Positions 1 through 8,657 of a DNA stretch of 21,333 bases are shown one piece after another (positions within the stretch are counted from its first letter, which is position 1; every line of letters begins with the position of its first letter). Both the position numbers and the translations under genes were made by a program. Source of the stretch: Apostichopus californicus (lineage: Eukaryota; Echinodermata; Holothuroidea; Aspidochirotida; Stichopodidae); NCBI GenBank assembly GCA_020650975.1, contig JAIPMN010183296.1:1-21333 (forward strand). Direction: 5' to 3'. The notes beneath the pieces were generated by a model. It searched no databases and was not told the origin of the DNA. It saw nothing but the letters and a program-made list of their open reading frames with translations.

Positions 1-730
1 GATGTAGGAGTCGACTCAGTGATGTTGGCATTGGTGGTGAAACTCCATCAAATTTAAAACCCAATATGAATTATGAGGTTAAAGGTAAAAGTATCAATCA
101 ATGGAGATAGAGTGCCTTGCCCAAGGACACAACAAATGACCAGTCTTGGCAAGACCTTATGACATGACTTTATAACAGTTAACCGCTGGTCATTGGTAAT
201 TTGTCACACCCACACATCCAAGTTTGCACAATTCAAACAGCCGCTCTACAGTGTGCCATATGTATGTGTTCTCCTGGGGGACTTCCCATAGGGTGCAGCT
301 CTACAAACCAGGGCATGCAACTATATGTACAAGATACCCCTCAGGTCCCAATTGATTCACCTGGTTATGAGCAGTGGTGATAAAGTTCTTGGTTTAATTG
401 CTCTGCCCTATTAAGTTCAAATCAGTTTAGCAGGGTACTACAACTTGCCTTGATTAAATCACTTTGCTTGTATGAATAAATTAAAAATAAAAAAAATCAG
501 TTTGTCTTCTATGGTGTGACTAAAATATTACTTTTCTGAAAATGCCAGATATTTTACTGAGTAACATGCAAATGTCTTACAACAGTGTTTGAAAATATTT
601 GTAAAGACCAGTTCAGACGAATAAGAGCCAACTGTACATACAAGAATTTAAGAACTATTCATAGAAAGCAGAAAACAGAAAAGAACCTAAACTTTGAGAG
701 GCATTGATATTAATTTCCATTATTTGATAG
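1..730. other. Presumed ATG101 intron, upstream part
   Basis: No exon is visible here. The segment ends in an acceptor (ATTTGATAG) just before the first ATG101 exon of the window, so it is most simply an intron of that gene. It includes the SINE-like stretch listed separately. Exons for the N-terminal half of ATG101 must lie to the left of the window; I looked for them here and did not find them. Confidence 0.6.
84..500 (+). repeat. Degenerate SINE-like repeat
   Basis: The stretch AGTGCCTTGCCCAAGGACAC at 111-130 is a motif I know from tRNA-derived SINEs and related repeats of fish and marine invertebrates. About 300 bases further, a segment ending in TTTGCTTGTATGAATAAA and an A-rich run (near 465-497) resembles the usual 3' tail of such elements. 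I could not find an intact pol III A/B box pair or a target duplication, so both borders are approximate. A repeat-library search would settle it. Confidence 0.4.
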
Positions 731-845
731 ATTTCCTTGGAGTTCTATCAGAAGAAGAAGAATAGATGGCCTTTTCCCGATGAAAGCATTCCTTGGGAAT
801 TTTGGACTTTGGAGATTAACGTCATATCGCTGTCTAACGAGCAAG
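731..845 (+). CDS. ATG101: ATG101 exon with the WF finger
   Basis: This 115-base exon starts after ATTTGATAG and ends GAGCAAG before GTAAGT, a near-consensus donor. It reads [15 protein letters not shown] followed by [17 protein letters not shown] and LSNEQ, plus one base of the next codon (phase 1). The Trp-Pro-Phe triplet at 779-787 is the family's WF finger core. The exon corresponds to human residues of about 98-136. Confidence 0.92.
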
Positions 846-3800
846 GTAAGTGAAGACAAATGCTCTTCATTTTATTATTGTTTGTCCAACTAGTCTAAAT
901 GTTTCATAACGGTGAGAACATTCCTAGAGAAGCATGAGCTCTAGTATCAAAAGTGATATCACTGGCCAATCTTATTCTTATTTTCATTTTATCGTTTTCA
1001 CTTTCCTGTTTCAATTTGTGTGGGTGATTTGACCGACTTGCTCAAACTAACAAGTACACCTTGACTGAGAACAGGTTAATATATACTCTAATGTCTGGTA
1101 GTTGTTATGTGTATATCATTGTGAAGGTATACAAGATTATTGTAGTGAAGAAGAAGACAGAGCGAAGAGACTCTTTTTTGTGTCCTGCAGAAGATCATTG
1201 CATATTCATGAAGGATATATCTGTTGAGCCATACATGCTTGTAGACCTGTATCCAGTTATTCTGAGCAGGGGGAAGGGGTAATAGGGAGGGGTGTTCCGG
1301 CACAAACAGTTAAAGGAGAGGTAACTTGTAAAGCTCTGTCACTAGTGCAGATATTGTTTACATTTGACAAGGCGTTGCTACAATTGGTGTGGTACTGTAG
1401 TAAGCTTTTGGGAGGGAGGGGTAGGATGTGTGCCCCGGCCTCGCTAACAAAATTTGCTGTTCGTAGAACCAATATGTTAGGTGTGGTTGCCAGGGTCAAC
1501 CAGAGGAAAGTGGAAACCCTTTCAATATAGCTCTGAATAAGTATATAGTATTACTGATGAGGAGAACATTATTGACCACACACAGAAGCACTTTTTAATT
1601 GACATTTGACCTCACTGTTTGTTTTGTGTTTGATTCATACAGAGAGGCTGGCATACAGGGAAATGCTTGGAGAAATCCTAAATGCTAAGGTACTGCACAG
1701 TAATACTTCTTATTTATCATTGGAGAAAGGTTCAAGCTGTTTGTTATTAAATCAGTACTAATTAGTAGATTTAAGAAAGACTTTCTCCAGTTAAAATTAT
1801 CATTGTAACCATTACTCTGGAAGATCTGAAACATGTTGTGATTGTGTTATTTTGCCAACACACAATACTTTTGTATGCTATAAAATTCTTAAAGCAGCTT
1901 TTGAACAAAAGTGTTCATGCTATTTTTTATTAAATCAGTAATAATTACTAGATGATTAGTAGTTGTAATTAGTAGATTAGTAGTAGTAGTAATTACTAGA
2001 TTAGTACTAGTAGTCATTACTACTTCTAAATGTACTGTGGTGAAATATGCTGATGACACTGCTATAGTGTGCAATGTATCAAAGCGAACGCATCAGGCTG
2101 ACCAAGCAAGTTATAAAACTGCTGTATCAAATATTGTAGATCTGTGTGATGGGAAGAATCTAAGACTCAATCCAAAGAAATCTAAGGAAATGGTTTTTGA
2201 GAATATAAATATTAAACATGAAGGTCTCGTATCATGTAAGTTAACTAAAATCTCAAGTAATGATGCGGAAGTAGAACGCACTCATCATACAGTATATCTA
2301 GGTGTTTGTATTGATGATAAACTGAGTTTCACTGGTCATATAAGCAGAATACTTAAACGGGTGTACTTCATAGTCTCAACTCTATCGTATATAGTTCCAT
2401 ATTTTCATGTTGATGTAAGGAAAAGAGTTTTTACTGCCAATATCTTACCACACCTAATATATGCTGTTTCTGCTTGGTATCACTTTTTACTAATAAAAGA
2501 TATAAGATAATTATTACTTTTTAAAGTATCGTTCTAGGATTTTTAAAATATATTTTAACTTTCTTATGAGTACTGTAAACAATACTGCTAAAAATGAGTC
2601 CATTAGAAGTGTAAATTGCATACAGAGAAATTATAGACATTCTTTGCATACCGAACTTACCTCTCTACTTCGAGAAACTACTAGGTATAATTTGAGAAAC
2701 AAAGCAATAACACCAAAATTCAGAATTAATGTGTATAGAAATAGCTTTATTTATCGTGCTGCTATTTATTTACAAAATGGTAATCTGGATAATTTATTGT
2801 AGACAGCTGCACTTGTACGTTTTGTATTTTTATATATTTTGTTTTCGTGTTTTGTACACTAACATTTTAAAATATTTTTTTCTTTCTTTTTCTTGTTACA
2901 TATTCACGTTTGATGTCCTTTTTATAAATATTTATATTTATACTGGAAAGAAATAAATGAAAATGAAATGAGTAGTAATTACTAGAATATTGGTAGTAGT
3001 AATTAGAAGATTCAACAGTTAAATGTTACATTTAAAAAAAAAATCTGAAGTAAAATTCCAAACTGGTTTGCAGGTTCCCGTATTTGCTTGCTGAAGATGA
3101 AGCATAAGTGACCTCATTTGACAGATTTTAGACTCCTGAGTCACAGAGATACTTTGTTGTAGCTACAAACTCCACTTCATCAGGTCTTATTCCAACAATA
3201 GAGATTATTTTGGCAGTGCCTATTGTGTGAAACTATAGCAGAATACATGAATGTCCTAAACAGCTGTTCTCACCAGTCACCATCCTAACATAGAGGTCAT
3301 ACTTTTGACATTGAGCCTTGTTGAGGGTAACTGATGAATTAAATCTGATCTTGAATTTAAACACTGCAGTCAAGTACTTTTGTAACATGTCATTAAATAA
3401 TATAACTACGTTATTTACCTACTGTGTGTATGTGCTACTCAATGTTTTTTAATATTTCTTTCAATGTTTAATTGTGTGTTGATTTATATTTACTTTAAAT
3501 AGTGTATGCTATTATCCCTTGAATATTATTCGATACAACTTTTTCATAGCTCATACGCTGTATTTTCCCACATACTCTGAATATCATTTTCCTTTATTAA
3601 ATGTCTTTGATAGATAATATGCATCGTAGAAGCCATGAACAGAAATGATTACATTCCAAAGGCTCCTAATCAGGCTCTATTGGATACAGTCGTCGACACC
3701 ACCTGTCCAGATGTGCAGCCATTCTTATTCAAGGTAATCATTTTGTAGTTTCTTCATCATAGATTCATTATGACACTATAAACCAAGTAAGATAATTCTG

Positions 3801-4655
3801 CTTGTTCTCATTGTGTGTATTTTACTTTGGTTATTTATATCCTCCCTGATTACTCAGCATATATATCATAATTAAAAGACTTGAATCTGAATCAGATAAA
3901 CACACTCATATTCTAACTGACCGCAATGTTTCTTTAGGGATTACTCAGTCTGTGACACATCACACAACAGTCAATGTTTCTATAAAGCTAATCATTCATG
4001 GATGTACTCTCCATGATATTCAGAAAGTCCTGTTGAAGTACAAGCTACACAAAGTCAAGTTTTTGCTACTCAAGTCTACTTGGCCAGTCAAAGCATTATA
4101 GTCAAAGTACTGTTATAGACTAAAGTGATTTTAACCCTAAGCCACCCTTAACTTGACTGTTTAATAGGAGTCATGTCCCACAGACTCAGGTATAAGATAG
4201 ACCTTCATGAAGCAACTGACTGAACAAGAAGCTGTTTAGTGTGTTTATTGGGTTTAACTCTCTTTGCTGTCAATGTGGTTATTCAACAGCAGAAGAAGCC
4301 TATCTGTTGTAAATTGACAATCATCAACTTAAACAGAATTCTTCGTGACTTATGTTGAAGAGATAAAGAAGCACAACGTTCTTAGGAAACATTTGTCACT
4401 TTGAAATGTTTAAATGTGTATGCATTACCTTTATTTCTGTTCTTGCCTGTGTTAATAAAGTACTGAATGGATTGGATACCCCCTTAGCCTAACCCTTTCC
4501 TGTTCCTACAATCATTGAAACTCTCATCCTGCATTAGCAATCCCAATCACTTTTCATTTAATATCTTCCAGATTTCTTGTCAAAACTCTGGGCCGACCAA
4601 TGCATCTGTTGGAGCTGCTGTTCGGAAGCTACTACGAGATACACTGGCACTGTGA
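731..4655 (+). CDS. ATG101: ATG101 autophagy-related protein 101, 3' half of the gene (four exons)
   Basis: ATG101 is a HORMA-fold subunit of the ULK1-ATG13-FIP200 kinase complex. It stabilises ATG13 and, through its WF finger, helps recruit later factors to the forming autophagosome. Joining 731-845, 1643-1689, 3614-3733 and 4572-4655 gives an open frame of 121 codons plus TGA, colinear and gap-free with residues 98-218 of the vertebrate protein as I remember it. Landmarks are [16 protein letters not shown] (human W110-P111-F112 retained as WPF), [23 protein letters not shown] and the terminal RDTLAL. Introns are GT/AG, with phases 1, 0 and 0 between successive exons. Residues 1-97 are not in the window, so start codon and promoter cannot be described. 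There is no frameshift or internal stop, so the gene looks functional. The name is secure; the 47-base exon is the least conserved piece. Confidence 0.93.
846..1642. other. ATG101 intron
   Basis: The intron runs from GTAAGT to CATACAG. It contains small random open frames on both strands but nothing with codon structure or homology that I recognise, and no clear repeat. Confidence 0.8.
1643..1689 (+). CDS. ATG101: ATG101 short exon (47 bases)
   Basis: Two bases complete the Glu codon left open by the previous exon, then 15 codons read [15 protein letters not shown] before the donor GTACTG. The length and the Arg, Glu and Lys spacing match the RQ..RE..GE.L..K helix of vertebrate ATG101. Phase arithmetic across three exons supports the boundaries; without it this exon would be hard to see. 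Confidence 0.88.
1936..2018. repeat. Palindromic AT-rich microsatellite, left block
   Basis: Imperfect iterations of TAGTAGTAATTACTAGAT. The core TAGTAATTACTA is its own reverse complement. The same sequence resumes at 2971-3012 after the LINE fragment, showing that the LINE landed inside this repeat. Confidence 0.75.
2019..2970 (+). mobile_element. 5'-truncated non-LTR retrotransposon (LINE) fragment
   Basis: This is the 3' end of a reverse transcriptase gene plus an A-rich tail. The 5' border falls just upstream of the catalytic YADD box, and the 3' end is an AAATAAATGAAAATGAAATG tail. An identical 16-base stretch (AGTAGTAATTACTAGA) lies at 1985-2000 and 2971-2986 and could be the target duplication. 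Because the flanks are themselves this repeat, the duplication cannot be told from the pre-existing array, and the exact 5' border may be 2003-2030. Confidence 0.85.
2037..2802 (+). pseudogene. LINE reverse transcriptase, C-terminal remnant, frameshifted
   Basis: The first frame (2037-2510) reads [12 protein letters not shown], the palm catalytic motif, then [11 protein letters not shown] (motif D region) and [16 protein letters not shown] (motif E or thumb region), and a conserved [11 protein letters not shown] block. A stop near 2503-2510 breaks it. The adjacent frame is open from 2506 to 2802 and carries the usual LINE C-terminal tail with TRYNLRNK and [13 protein letters not shown]. One small indel near 2500 therefore explains the break. 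The endonuclease and the fingers domain are absent. It is a dead copy; the clade looks CR1/Jockey-like but I cannot fix it. Confidence 0.85.
2971..3012. repeat. Palindromic AT-rich microsatellite, right block
   Basis: Resumption of the AGTAGTAATTACTAGA-type repeat directly after the LINE tail; continuation of the left block at 1936-2018. Confidence 0.7.
3614..3733 (+). CDS. ATG101: ATG101 exon (HORMA domain, C-terminal region)
   Basis: This 120-base, phase 0/0 exon lies between TTTGATAG and GTAATC. It contains [16 protein letters not shown] and, after a less conserved loop, DVQPFLFK. These blocks align without gaps to the corresponding 40 residues of vertebrate ATG101 and were what identified the gene. 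Confidence 0.95.
3734..4571. other. ATG101 last intron
   Basis: The intron runs from GTAATC to TATCTTCCAG. It is AT-rich with no repeat or exon that I can support. An AATAAA at 4456-4461 lies upstream of the last exon; if used, it would give a transcript lacking the terminal 27 residues, but nothing else indicates use. Confidence 0.75.
4572..4655 (+). CDS. ATG101: ATG101 terminal coding exon
   Basis: Twenty-seven codons and a TGA stop. It begins ISCQNSGPT, a strand following DVQPFLFK, and ends [11 protein letters not shown]. The closing Leu-x-(Lys/Arg)-Asp-Thr-Leu-Ala-Leu is essentially invariant in the family as I know it, which fixes the stop. Confidence 0.94.
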   Translation: MSCQNSGPTNASVGAAVRKLLRDTLAL

Positions 4656-5480
4656 AGCAAGTGACTGGTATTTAAAGGCTCATTTGATGCCTAAATGCTT
4701 GCCAAGAACAAGCCAGTGACCAAAAGCATGGGAATGATGCTTTGTTATAAACAAGTGATTGGTTTTAAAAAAATAATTAATGCCATTATGCTTCCCAAGG
4801 CATAGCCAGTGATGAGAAGCATGGGAATGACAATGTTATGTTGTAACATAAGACTCTTATGGTAAAGAAGGCTAGTGTTAAGGGCCTGGTATTGAAACAT
4901 GTGTTAGGCTAGTCAAAGCTGACTTAGGTAGAGAAAGTGCAATATTGATGTTTGTTAAATAAGTGAATGGTGTTGAAGACAGCTAGCTCTTGCTGATATG
5001 GAACATTTTCGTGGTGTTAGAAAGAAGTAAATGGAGAGATACTGTTGTTTGAATGCTTCCAGTAACAGCTTAGTAATCAAAGAGATATCTAAACTGCTAT
5101 CCTGTGGGGTTTTTCATTGTCTTAATAACTCTTCGAGAAAACAAAAAACAAAAGAAAGTTTTTGTTAAGGTGAAGATGTGTAGACTTGTGTTTTAGCCTC
5201 ATCAGAGAAGAGTTGCATGAAAGAGGTGCATATGTTTTAGTTCTTTCAAGAAGTTACTGAATATGGTAGACTAGCTGTATTTGTTGTTGACATGAAAGCT
5301 TGTCCCAACTTTAAGTTCTGTGTTGGTAAGATCAATTGGTGAGTGGCATGAACATGTTGTTTATCCGTCTTAGCTAGAATCTTACCCCTGTGGTTTAGGT
5401 ACGTCACATTCAGTTTGGCTGTTTTGTCAAGAAGTGACTGGGTATGAAAGACTAGTCTTAGATAAGCGAATTAAAGGGGC
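4656..5480 (+). other. Presumed ATG101 3' UTR and downstream sequence
   Basis: No canonical AATAAA is present in the 800 bases after the stop. The first plausible signal I see is the variant ATTAAA at 5470-5475, so the 3' end is undetermined. The stretch contains the degenerate direct repeats listed separately. Confidence 0.4.
4657..4845 (+). repeat. Two diverged ~94-base tandem units after the ATG101 stop
   Basis: Unit 1 (4657-4750) and unit 2 (4751-4845) align along their length. Shared blocks are CAAGTGA(C/T)TGG, ATGC(C), GCCAGTGA and AAGCATGGGAATGA. Further copies of the leading motif AAGAAGTGACTGGTAT recur, increasingly degraded, near 4961, 5022, 5248 and 5429. The last two also share the following GACTAG, with a spacing of 181, about two units. 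Confidence 0.7.
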
Positions 5481-5763
5481 AAGTATCAGATTCCCTTCAA
5501 ACTTGTACATATTGGAAAGCTATATATCAAAACCATATACTCCAAATTTAGAGTTCTATGAGTTTATCTTTGTTGTTTTATTTAAGTTAATTACCATGCT
5601 CATCCCGAAGATCATATACATCATGGGGAAACTACCACTGTGGACAAAACTACATAGGCAGTATGTGCTAACCAATATCCCAGACGTAAATGAAACGCCA
5701 CAGACAGCCAACAAAATATCTGAATACAGTACCGAGTTTTGCGCATATTTCATGTTCGTCTAA

Positions 5764-5887
5764 CACTTATATATCTCAGTAACACTGCACTCATCTAGCC
5801 TAGCTGCCTAAGACCAAGATTTATTTCCGTGTTATTTCTATCATGGGGAAAGTTAGGTGACAATATCGCATCTAGGCCTAATTCAGT
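5764..5887. other. Unique intergenic sequence left of the hAT element
   Basis: The only open frame in the preceding few hundred bases (5434-5763) has no recognisable domain and begins inside a repeat copy. I see no gene in 5480-5887. Confidence 0.5.
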
Positions 5888-5895
5888 CACACGAC
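5888..5895 (+). repeat. Left 8-bp target site duplication of the large hAT
   Basis: CACACGAC, repeated exactly at 8464-8471. Eight bases is the duplication length made by hAT transposases. Confidence 0.93.
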
Positions 5896-5910
5896 CATGG
5901 GCGTCAATCC

Positions 5911-5990
5911 AGGGGGGGGACGGGGGGACACGTCCCCCCCACGTTTCGATGGGTGGGGGACACAATATCAAATGTCCCCCCCCCCCACAC
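5911..5990. repeat. hAT subterminal G/C-run hairpin region
   Basis: Runs of 8 and 6 G are followed by C runs. GGGGGGACACGTCCCCCC (5922-5939) folds as an 8-bp stem with a 2-base loop, and a second GTGGGGGACA / TGTCCCCC pair lies at 5953-5981. Such G/C-rich subterminal inverted repeats are typical of this hAT type. The strands are also candidates for G-quadruplex formation. Confidence 0.7.
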
Positions 5991-6070
5991 ATTTGGAAAA
6001 AGAGTAGTGTCGTGGCTCTATTTGGTTAGAGCTTACACATCTCAGGATTCATATCATCGAATATCACTCA

Positions 6071-6330
6071 ATGTTGCTGAATGGGAAATTCCACCCAGAT
6101 CTCGTGAGTTGGTACCCTGAGCTCTCTGACAATCTTAAGCTTAGTCTGCCTTTCATTCGAGGCCAGTTCCAGTCGTCGTCGGTTGAAGGGTATAGACAAA
6201 TATTCAAGTTGATGAATCCAGCGATACGGGCTATGTTTGGTGAAATCGAAGCTCTCTTTCGGTTGCTCCTCGTCTCTCCCGCCAGTTCGACGGAAGCCGA
6301 GAGATCTTTTACTGCTTTGAGGCGTTTGAA
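6071..6330 (+). pseudogene. hAT transposase C-terminal dimerisation domain fragment
   Basis: The frame reads through MFGEIEALFRLLLVSPASS and TEAERSFTALRRLKTF. This is the hallmark of the hAT dimerisation domain, in which the small-residue Pro run followed by ERSFS.LRR.KT is the most conserved stretch. About 60 residues upstream of it (WYPELSDNLKLS and onward) fit the region just before that domain. After KTF the frame runs into a poly-G tract at 6340-6348 and homology stops, so the last part of the domain is lost. The N-terminal zinc finger and the catalytic DDE core are absent. The strand agrees with the left end being the element's 5' end. Confidence 0.85.
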
Positions 6331-6619
6331 GACGTTTGAAGGGGGGGGGTGGGGGTGTCTCACCCCAAACTTGGTAAAACTGACGATAGTTGGAAAATTG
6401 GAGTGCGACAGTCGGAATTTCCGACTTTCGCACTCTAGTTTATCGAGGCCTATTCATTAATTCCTGAGTTTCGGTCAAAATTGACCTTTAATCTGTCATA
6501 TTTACCACGTTTTCCTTGCCACTTTGAGAAATTGTATCCCGCGATTCTTATTCTCCACCGTACAAAACTTCGTATGATTTTGAATACTCCAATTAAAAAA
6601 TGCCTAATAGAACTACCGT
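6331..6619. other. Unassigned sequence within the hAT
   Basis: A G-run (6340-6348) interrupts the transposase fragment; the rest (6360-6600) is AT-rich. It may belong to another nested insertion, but I cannot find paired ends. Confidence 0.4.
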
Positions 6620-7123
6620 CATAGGCGTAGGAGCCCAATTTGATTGGGGGGGGGGGGTTGTAACGACTTGCCCGAAAAATATAACCAAATTTTTTCGCGC
6701 GCTACGCATGTCAAAGTGCATATCATATAGATATGCATCGGTTTTTACATCGCATGCAAATAGCTTACAATCATTTTCCGTCTTATTACCCTTCCGTATT
6801 GGTTAGATTTATTTGGAAGTCGTTACAATATTAATGGTAATAACAATATAAGTTTAACTACTGAAAAACACATTTGGATGTGGGGGGGGGGGGGCTAATA
6901 GATTTGTGAAATGGGTACAAATGTATCGAAAAAAAATCGGAACAAAAGTGCAGTCGCGAAAGATTGGGTTTCTGACTGACACTGACCGTATCTTTGACGA
7001 GTAACGCGAGGGTGGGGGTTACAAAGCAGCAGTAGGAATTTTCTGGCTTCAAAACCCATCCAGTTGGATTTTCAGCCACTACCCCCCCCCCCGCCCAATC
7101 ATCAGGCCTTAGCTACGTCCCTG
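6620..7123. mobile_element. Putative nested element with imperfect inverted ends and G/C runs
   Basis: CATAGGCGTAG at 6620-6630, followed by ATTGGGGGGGG, pairs with the reverse complement of the right side, CAGGGACGTAG followed by ATTGGGCGGGG, giving about 35 bases of imperfect terminal inverted repeat. A 12-base G run (6646-6657), another near 6882-6893 and a C run (7082-7092) lie inside. No matching target duplication is visible (ACTACCGT on the left, GGTACACG on the right), so the borders or the single-element reading could be wrong. Confidence 0.45.
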
Positions 7124-7698
7124 GGTACACGGTGGTTATACATAGTACGCTCCGACCAGAATTCACCCGATTACCAGATGCAGATCCACCTAGCAACCGA
7201 GGTAACTTGCGTGAGGACTCCAACGAACAACCACTGATATATTTTCATGCCTTCATCATTTTAGCCACCACTCACATTGGACCAATTCTAAGTCTGACGA
7301 TACATGCGCATGTGTGAGGTTCTGAAAACATAATTAAAGTGGTTTGTCTTGCCATCCTTGTTTCAAATGTCATAGAAATGTATTCTCGTAGACCTAGCAA
7401 AACATTTAAACTGACACAGTCCAGTTGGAAGTGTGTCACGGGTGGCATTAAAAGTCATTGGTGGTTTAACATGCTGGCGTATGACGACTTTTGGCCAAAT
7501 TTGCGCTAAGCTCACTATACGAACTCGGATCTGGGTTGTGCCTAATTAGTTAGTTATTTAAATTATTAATAATGGCGTATGAGGAAATGCATCATTTTAT
7601 GGTATGACTCCCAGGACGGCAAGTCGAGAAACTCATATGCAGTCGCGGTGGATAGCTTCATTCGCCTATATGTCCGGAGACATTTTGGGACATCGTTC
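7124..7698. other. Unassigned sequence within the hAT
   Basis: No open frame with recognisable homology and no repeat structure found. It is presumably old host or transposon sequence carried between the nested elements. Confidence 0.4.
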
Positions 7699-7706
7699 CT
7701 ATAGGC
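7699..7706 (+). repeat. Left target site duplication of the hAT MITE
   Basis: CTATAGGC, repeated exactly at 7973-7980. Confidence 0.92.
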
Positions 7707-7972
7707 CAGGGGTGGGCAAAAAACGAACTAGCTGCTTAGAATTTATCTGCACTAATGATGCTGTCAGGTAGGTCTATTATCACCATTAAATATCAACTGG
7801 ACTGTATTGACATTATGTTTTTGTGAATACAGATTAGTACACACACCTATTGCTTGAACGTCATCAGAAGCAAAGGTTTGAAATCAACAGCAGGTCGTTG
7901 GTTAGGTGCGGCCCTGTCAATCTTTCACTCCTAAAATCTGGCCCATTCATTCAAGAAGGTTGCCCACCCCTG
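7707..7972 (+). mobile_element. 266-bp hAT MITE nested in the larger hAT
   Basis: A perfect 13-bp terminal inverted repeat (CAGGGGTGGGCAA at 7707-7719 and its complement TTGCCCACCCCTG at 7960-7972) is flanked by the 8-bp duplication CTATAGGC. CAGGGGTGGGCAA is a familiar Charlie/Tip100-type hAT terminus, and the GCGGCCC and CTGGCCC words just inside the right end are also usual. There is no coding capacity. It lies within the larger element, so it inserted after that element's ancestor existed. Confidence 0.94.
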
Positions 7973-7980
7973 CTATAGGC
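7973..7980 (+). repeat. Right target site duplication of the hAT MITE
   Basis: CTATAGGC, identical to 7699-7706. Confidence 0.92.
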
Positions 7981-8448
7981 CTATATCTGAGGCCCTGTGT
8001 CATTCCTTGACCAACTTGGTGCAATATAATGTGCCCATTTCGAAGTAAATTTATTCACAGATTGTTAGTTGTCATGGGTTCGAACAAATGAGGGGTATTC
8101 TATCCTGAAACATAGGGCAAAATGGGGCTGGGGTTCCAGTTCGCTACATCATTTGTCAACTTGCACTGGGTTCTAATGTTCATGTCAACTGGAAATAATC
8201 CACCATAAATGAAAGTCGCATGAACTTTATTGCAGATTTCCTGATTAACGAATTTGTAATTTTCTCCCGAAATGACGCAACTAAATGAGTGCTATCCAGC
8301 CTGGCAAGTGCCATCTCCAGCGATCTGGCAGGTATTGAAATCTGAAATTTTCTTGGTACGCTGCGCGCCAACCGATGGTGGCGCTCCGCTTAGATAGTAC
8401 TTACGGCCGGAATACTCGAATCGATTACGTCCCCCCACGTTTCAATTC
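7981..8448 (-). other. Right subterminal region of the large hAT
   Basis: Read on the minus strand from the right end, a TTGAAACGTGGGGGGAC block is followed by a short open frame (8371-8180) containing PRKFQISIPARSLEMALARL. The frame is probably just subterminal non-coding sequence, since terminal regions of this hAT group often carry similar AAAATTTC-type strings. No transposase motif is present. Confidence 0.5.
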
Positions 8449-8463
8449 GGATTGACGCCCCTG

Positions 8464-8471
8464 CACACGAC
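8464..8471 (+). repeat. Right 8-bp target site duplication of the large hAT
   Basis: CACACGAC, identical to 5888-5895; it directly follows the terminal CCCCTG. Confidence 0.93.
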
Positions 8472-8558
8472 TAGCCTTTAAAATACGCTAGGCCTAACGT
8501 TACTATTGTGTCCGTCAAAACGAGCAATTTGACATCGATGTTCGATCCGGTCTCCTCT

Positions 8559-8657
8559 TCACTGGTCTCCGATTCGAACATGTAAGGAAAAACTATCGCT
8601 ATCTGAATCCGAAAGCCTATGATCATTACAATTTCGGTCAATTCCACCGGCTGCCAT
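8559..8657 (-). CDS. Possible minus-strand first exon or decayed acidic N-terminus, unidentified
   Basis: On the minus strand an ATG at 8657 in good context (G at -3, G at +4) opens a 32-codon frame beginning MAAGGIDRN and containing LSDSDSDSF. It stops at 8559. The next frame stays open from about 8590 to 8475 and reads MFESETSEEETG, also acidic and Ser/Glu-rich. A one-base indel in the T5 run would join the two into a single acidic N-terminus. Two CRE palindromes lie 120-250 bases upstream on that strand. I recognise no family; such acidic starts occur in many nuclear and transposon-related proteins. No strong donor is visible. The hAT begins only about 90 bases downstream of the first stop. 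Confidence 0.25.
   Translation of the reverse strand: MAAGGIDRNCNDHRLSDSDSDSFSLHVRIGDQ

Larger units (their letters stand above)
1690..3613. other. ATG101 intron carrying a LINE insertion
   Basis: The intron runs from GTACTG to TTTGATAG. Its core is the TAGTAATTACTA-type microsatellite and the retrotransposon fragment listed separately. The flanks (1690-1935 and 3015-3613) are AT-rich and show no feature I can name. Confidence 0.8.
5896..8463 (+). mobile_element. Non-autonomous, nested hAT-superfamily DNA transposon (2568 bp)
   Basis: The left end CATGGGCGTCAATCC (5896-5910) and the reverse complement of the right end, CAGGGGCGTCAATCC (8449-8463), match at 14 of 15 positions. A perfect 8-bp duplication CACACGAC flanks them. 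The subterminal regions are also related: both ends carry a TTGAAACGTGGGGGGAC-like block. Inside are a transposase C-terminal fragment (6071-6330), a G/C-run segment with its own inverted ends (6620-7123) and a complete hAT MITE (7707-7972). The exact duplication implies relatively recent insertion, although the element cannot move without transposase supplied from elsewhere. Confidence 0.93.

Noticed and set aside
1061..1530. Several overlapping short frames on both strands in the ATG101 intron
   Set aside because: They overlap each other in all directions, lack motifs and lie inside a well-supported intron.
5434..5763. 109-codon open frame on the + strand after ATG101
   Set aside because: It begins inside a copy of the degenerate AAGAAGTGACTGG repeat, shows no domain or motif I recognise, and an AT-rich eukaryotic window this long is expected to contain frames of this size by chance.
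5795..6433. Overlapping Gly/Pro-rich frames on both strands at the hAT left end
   Set aside because: They are products of the poly-G/poly-C subterminal repeats; only the 6071-6330 + frame has transposase motifs.
8076..8085. GGGTTCGAAC resembling a tRNA B box
   Set aside because: No A box at proper distance and no cloverleaf could be formed around it; it lies inside the hAT.
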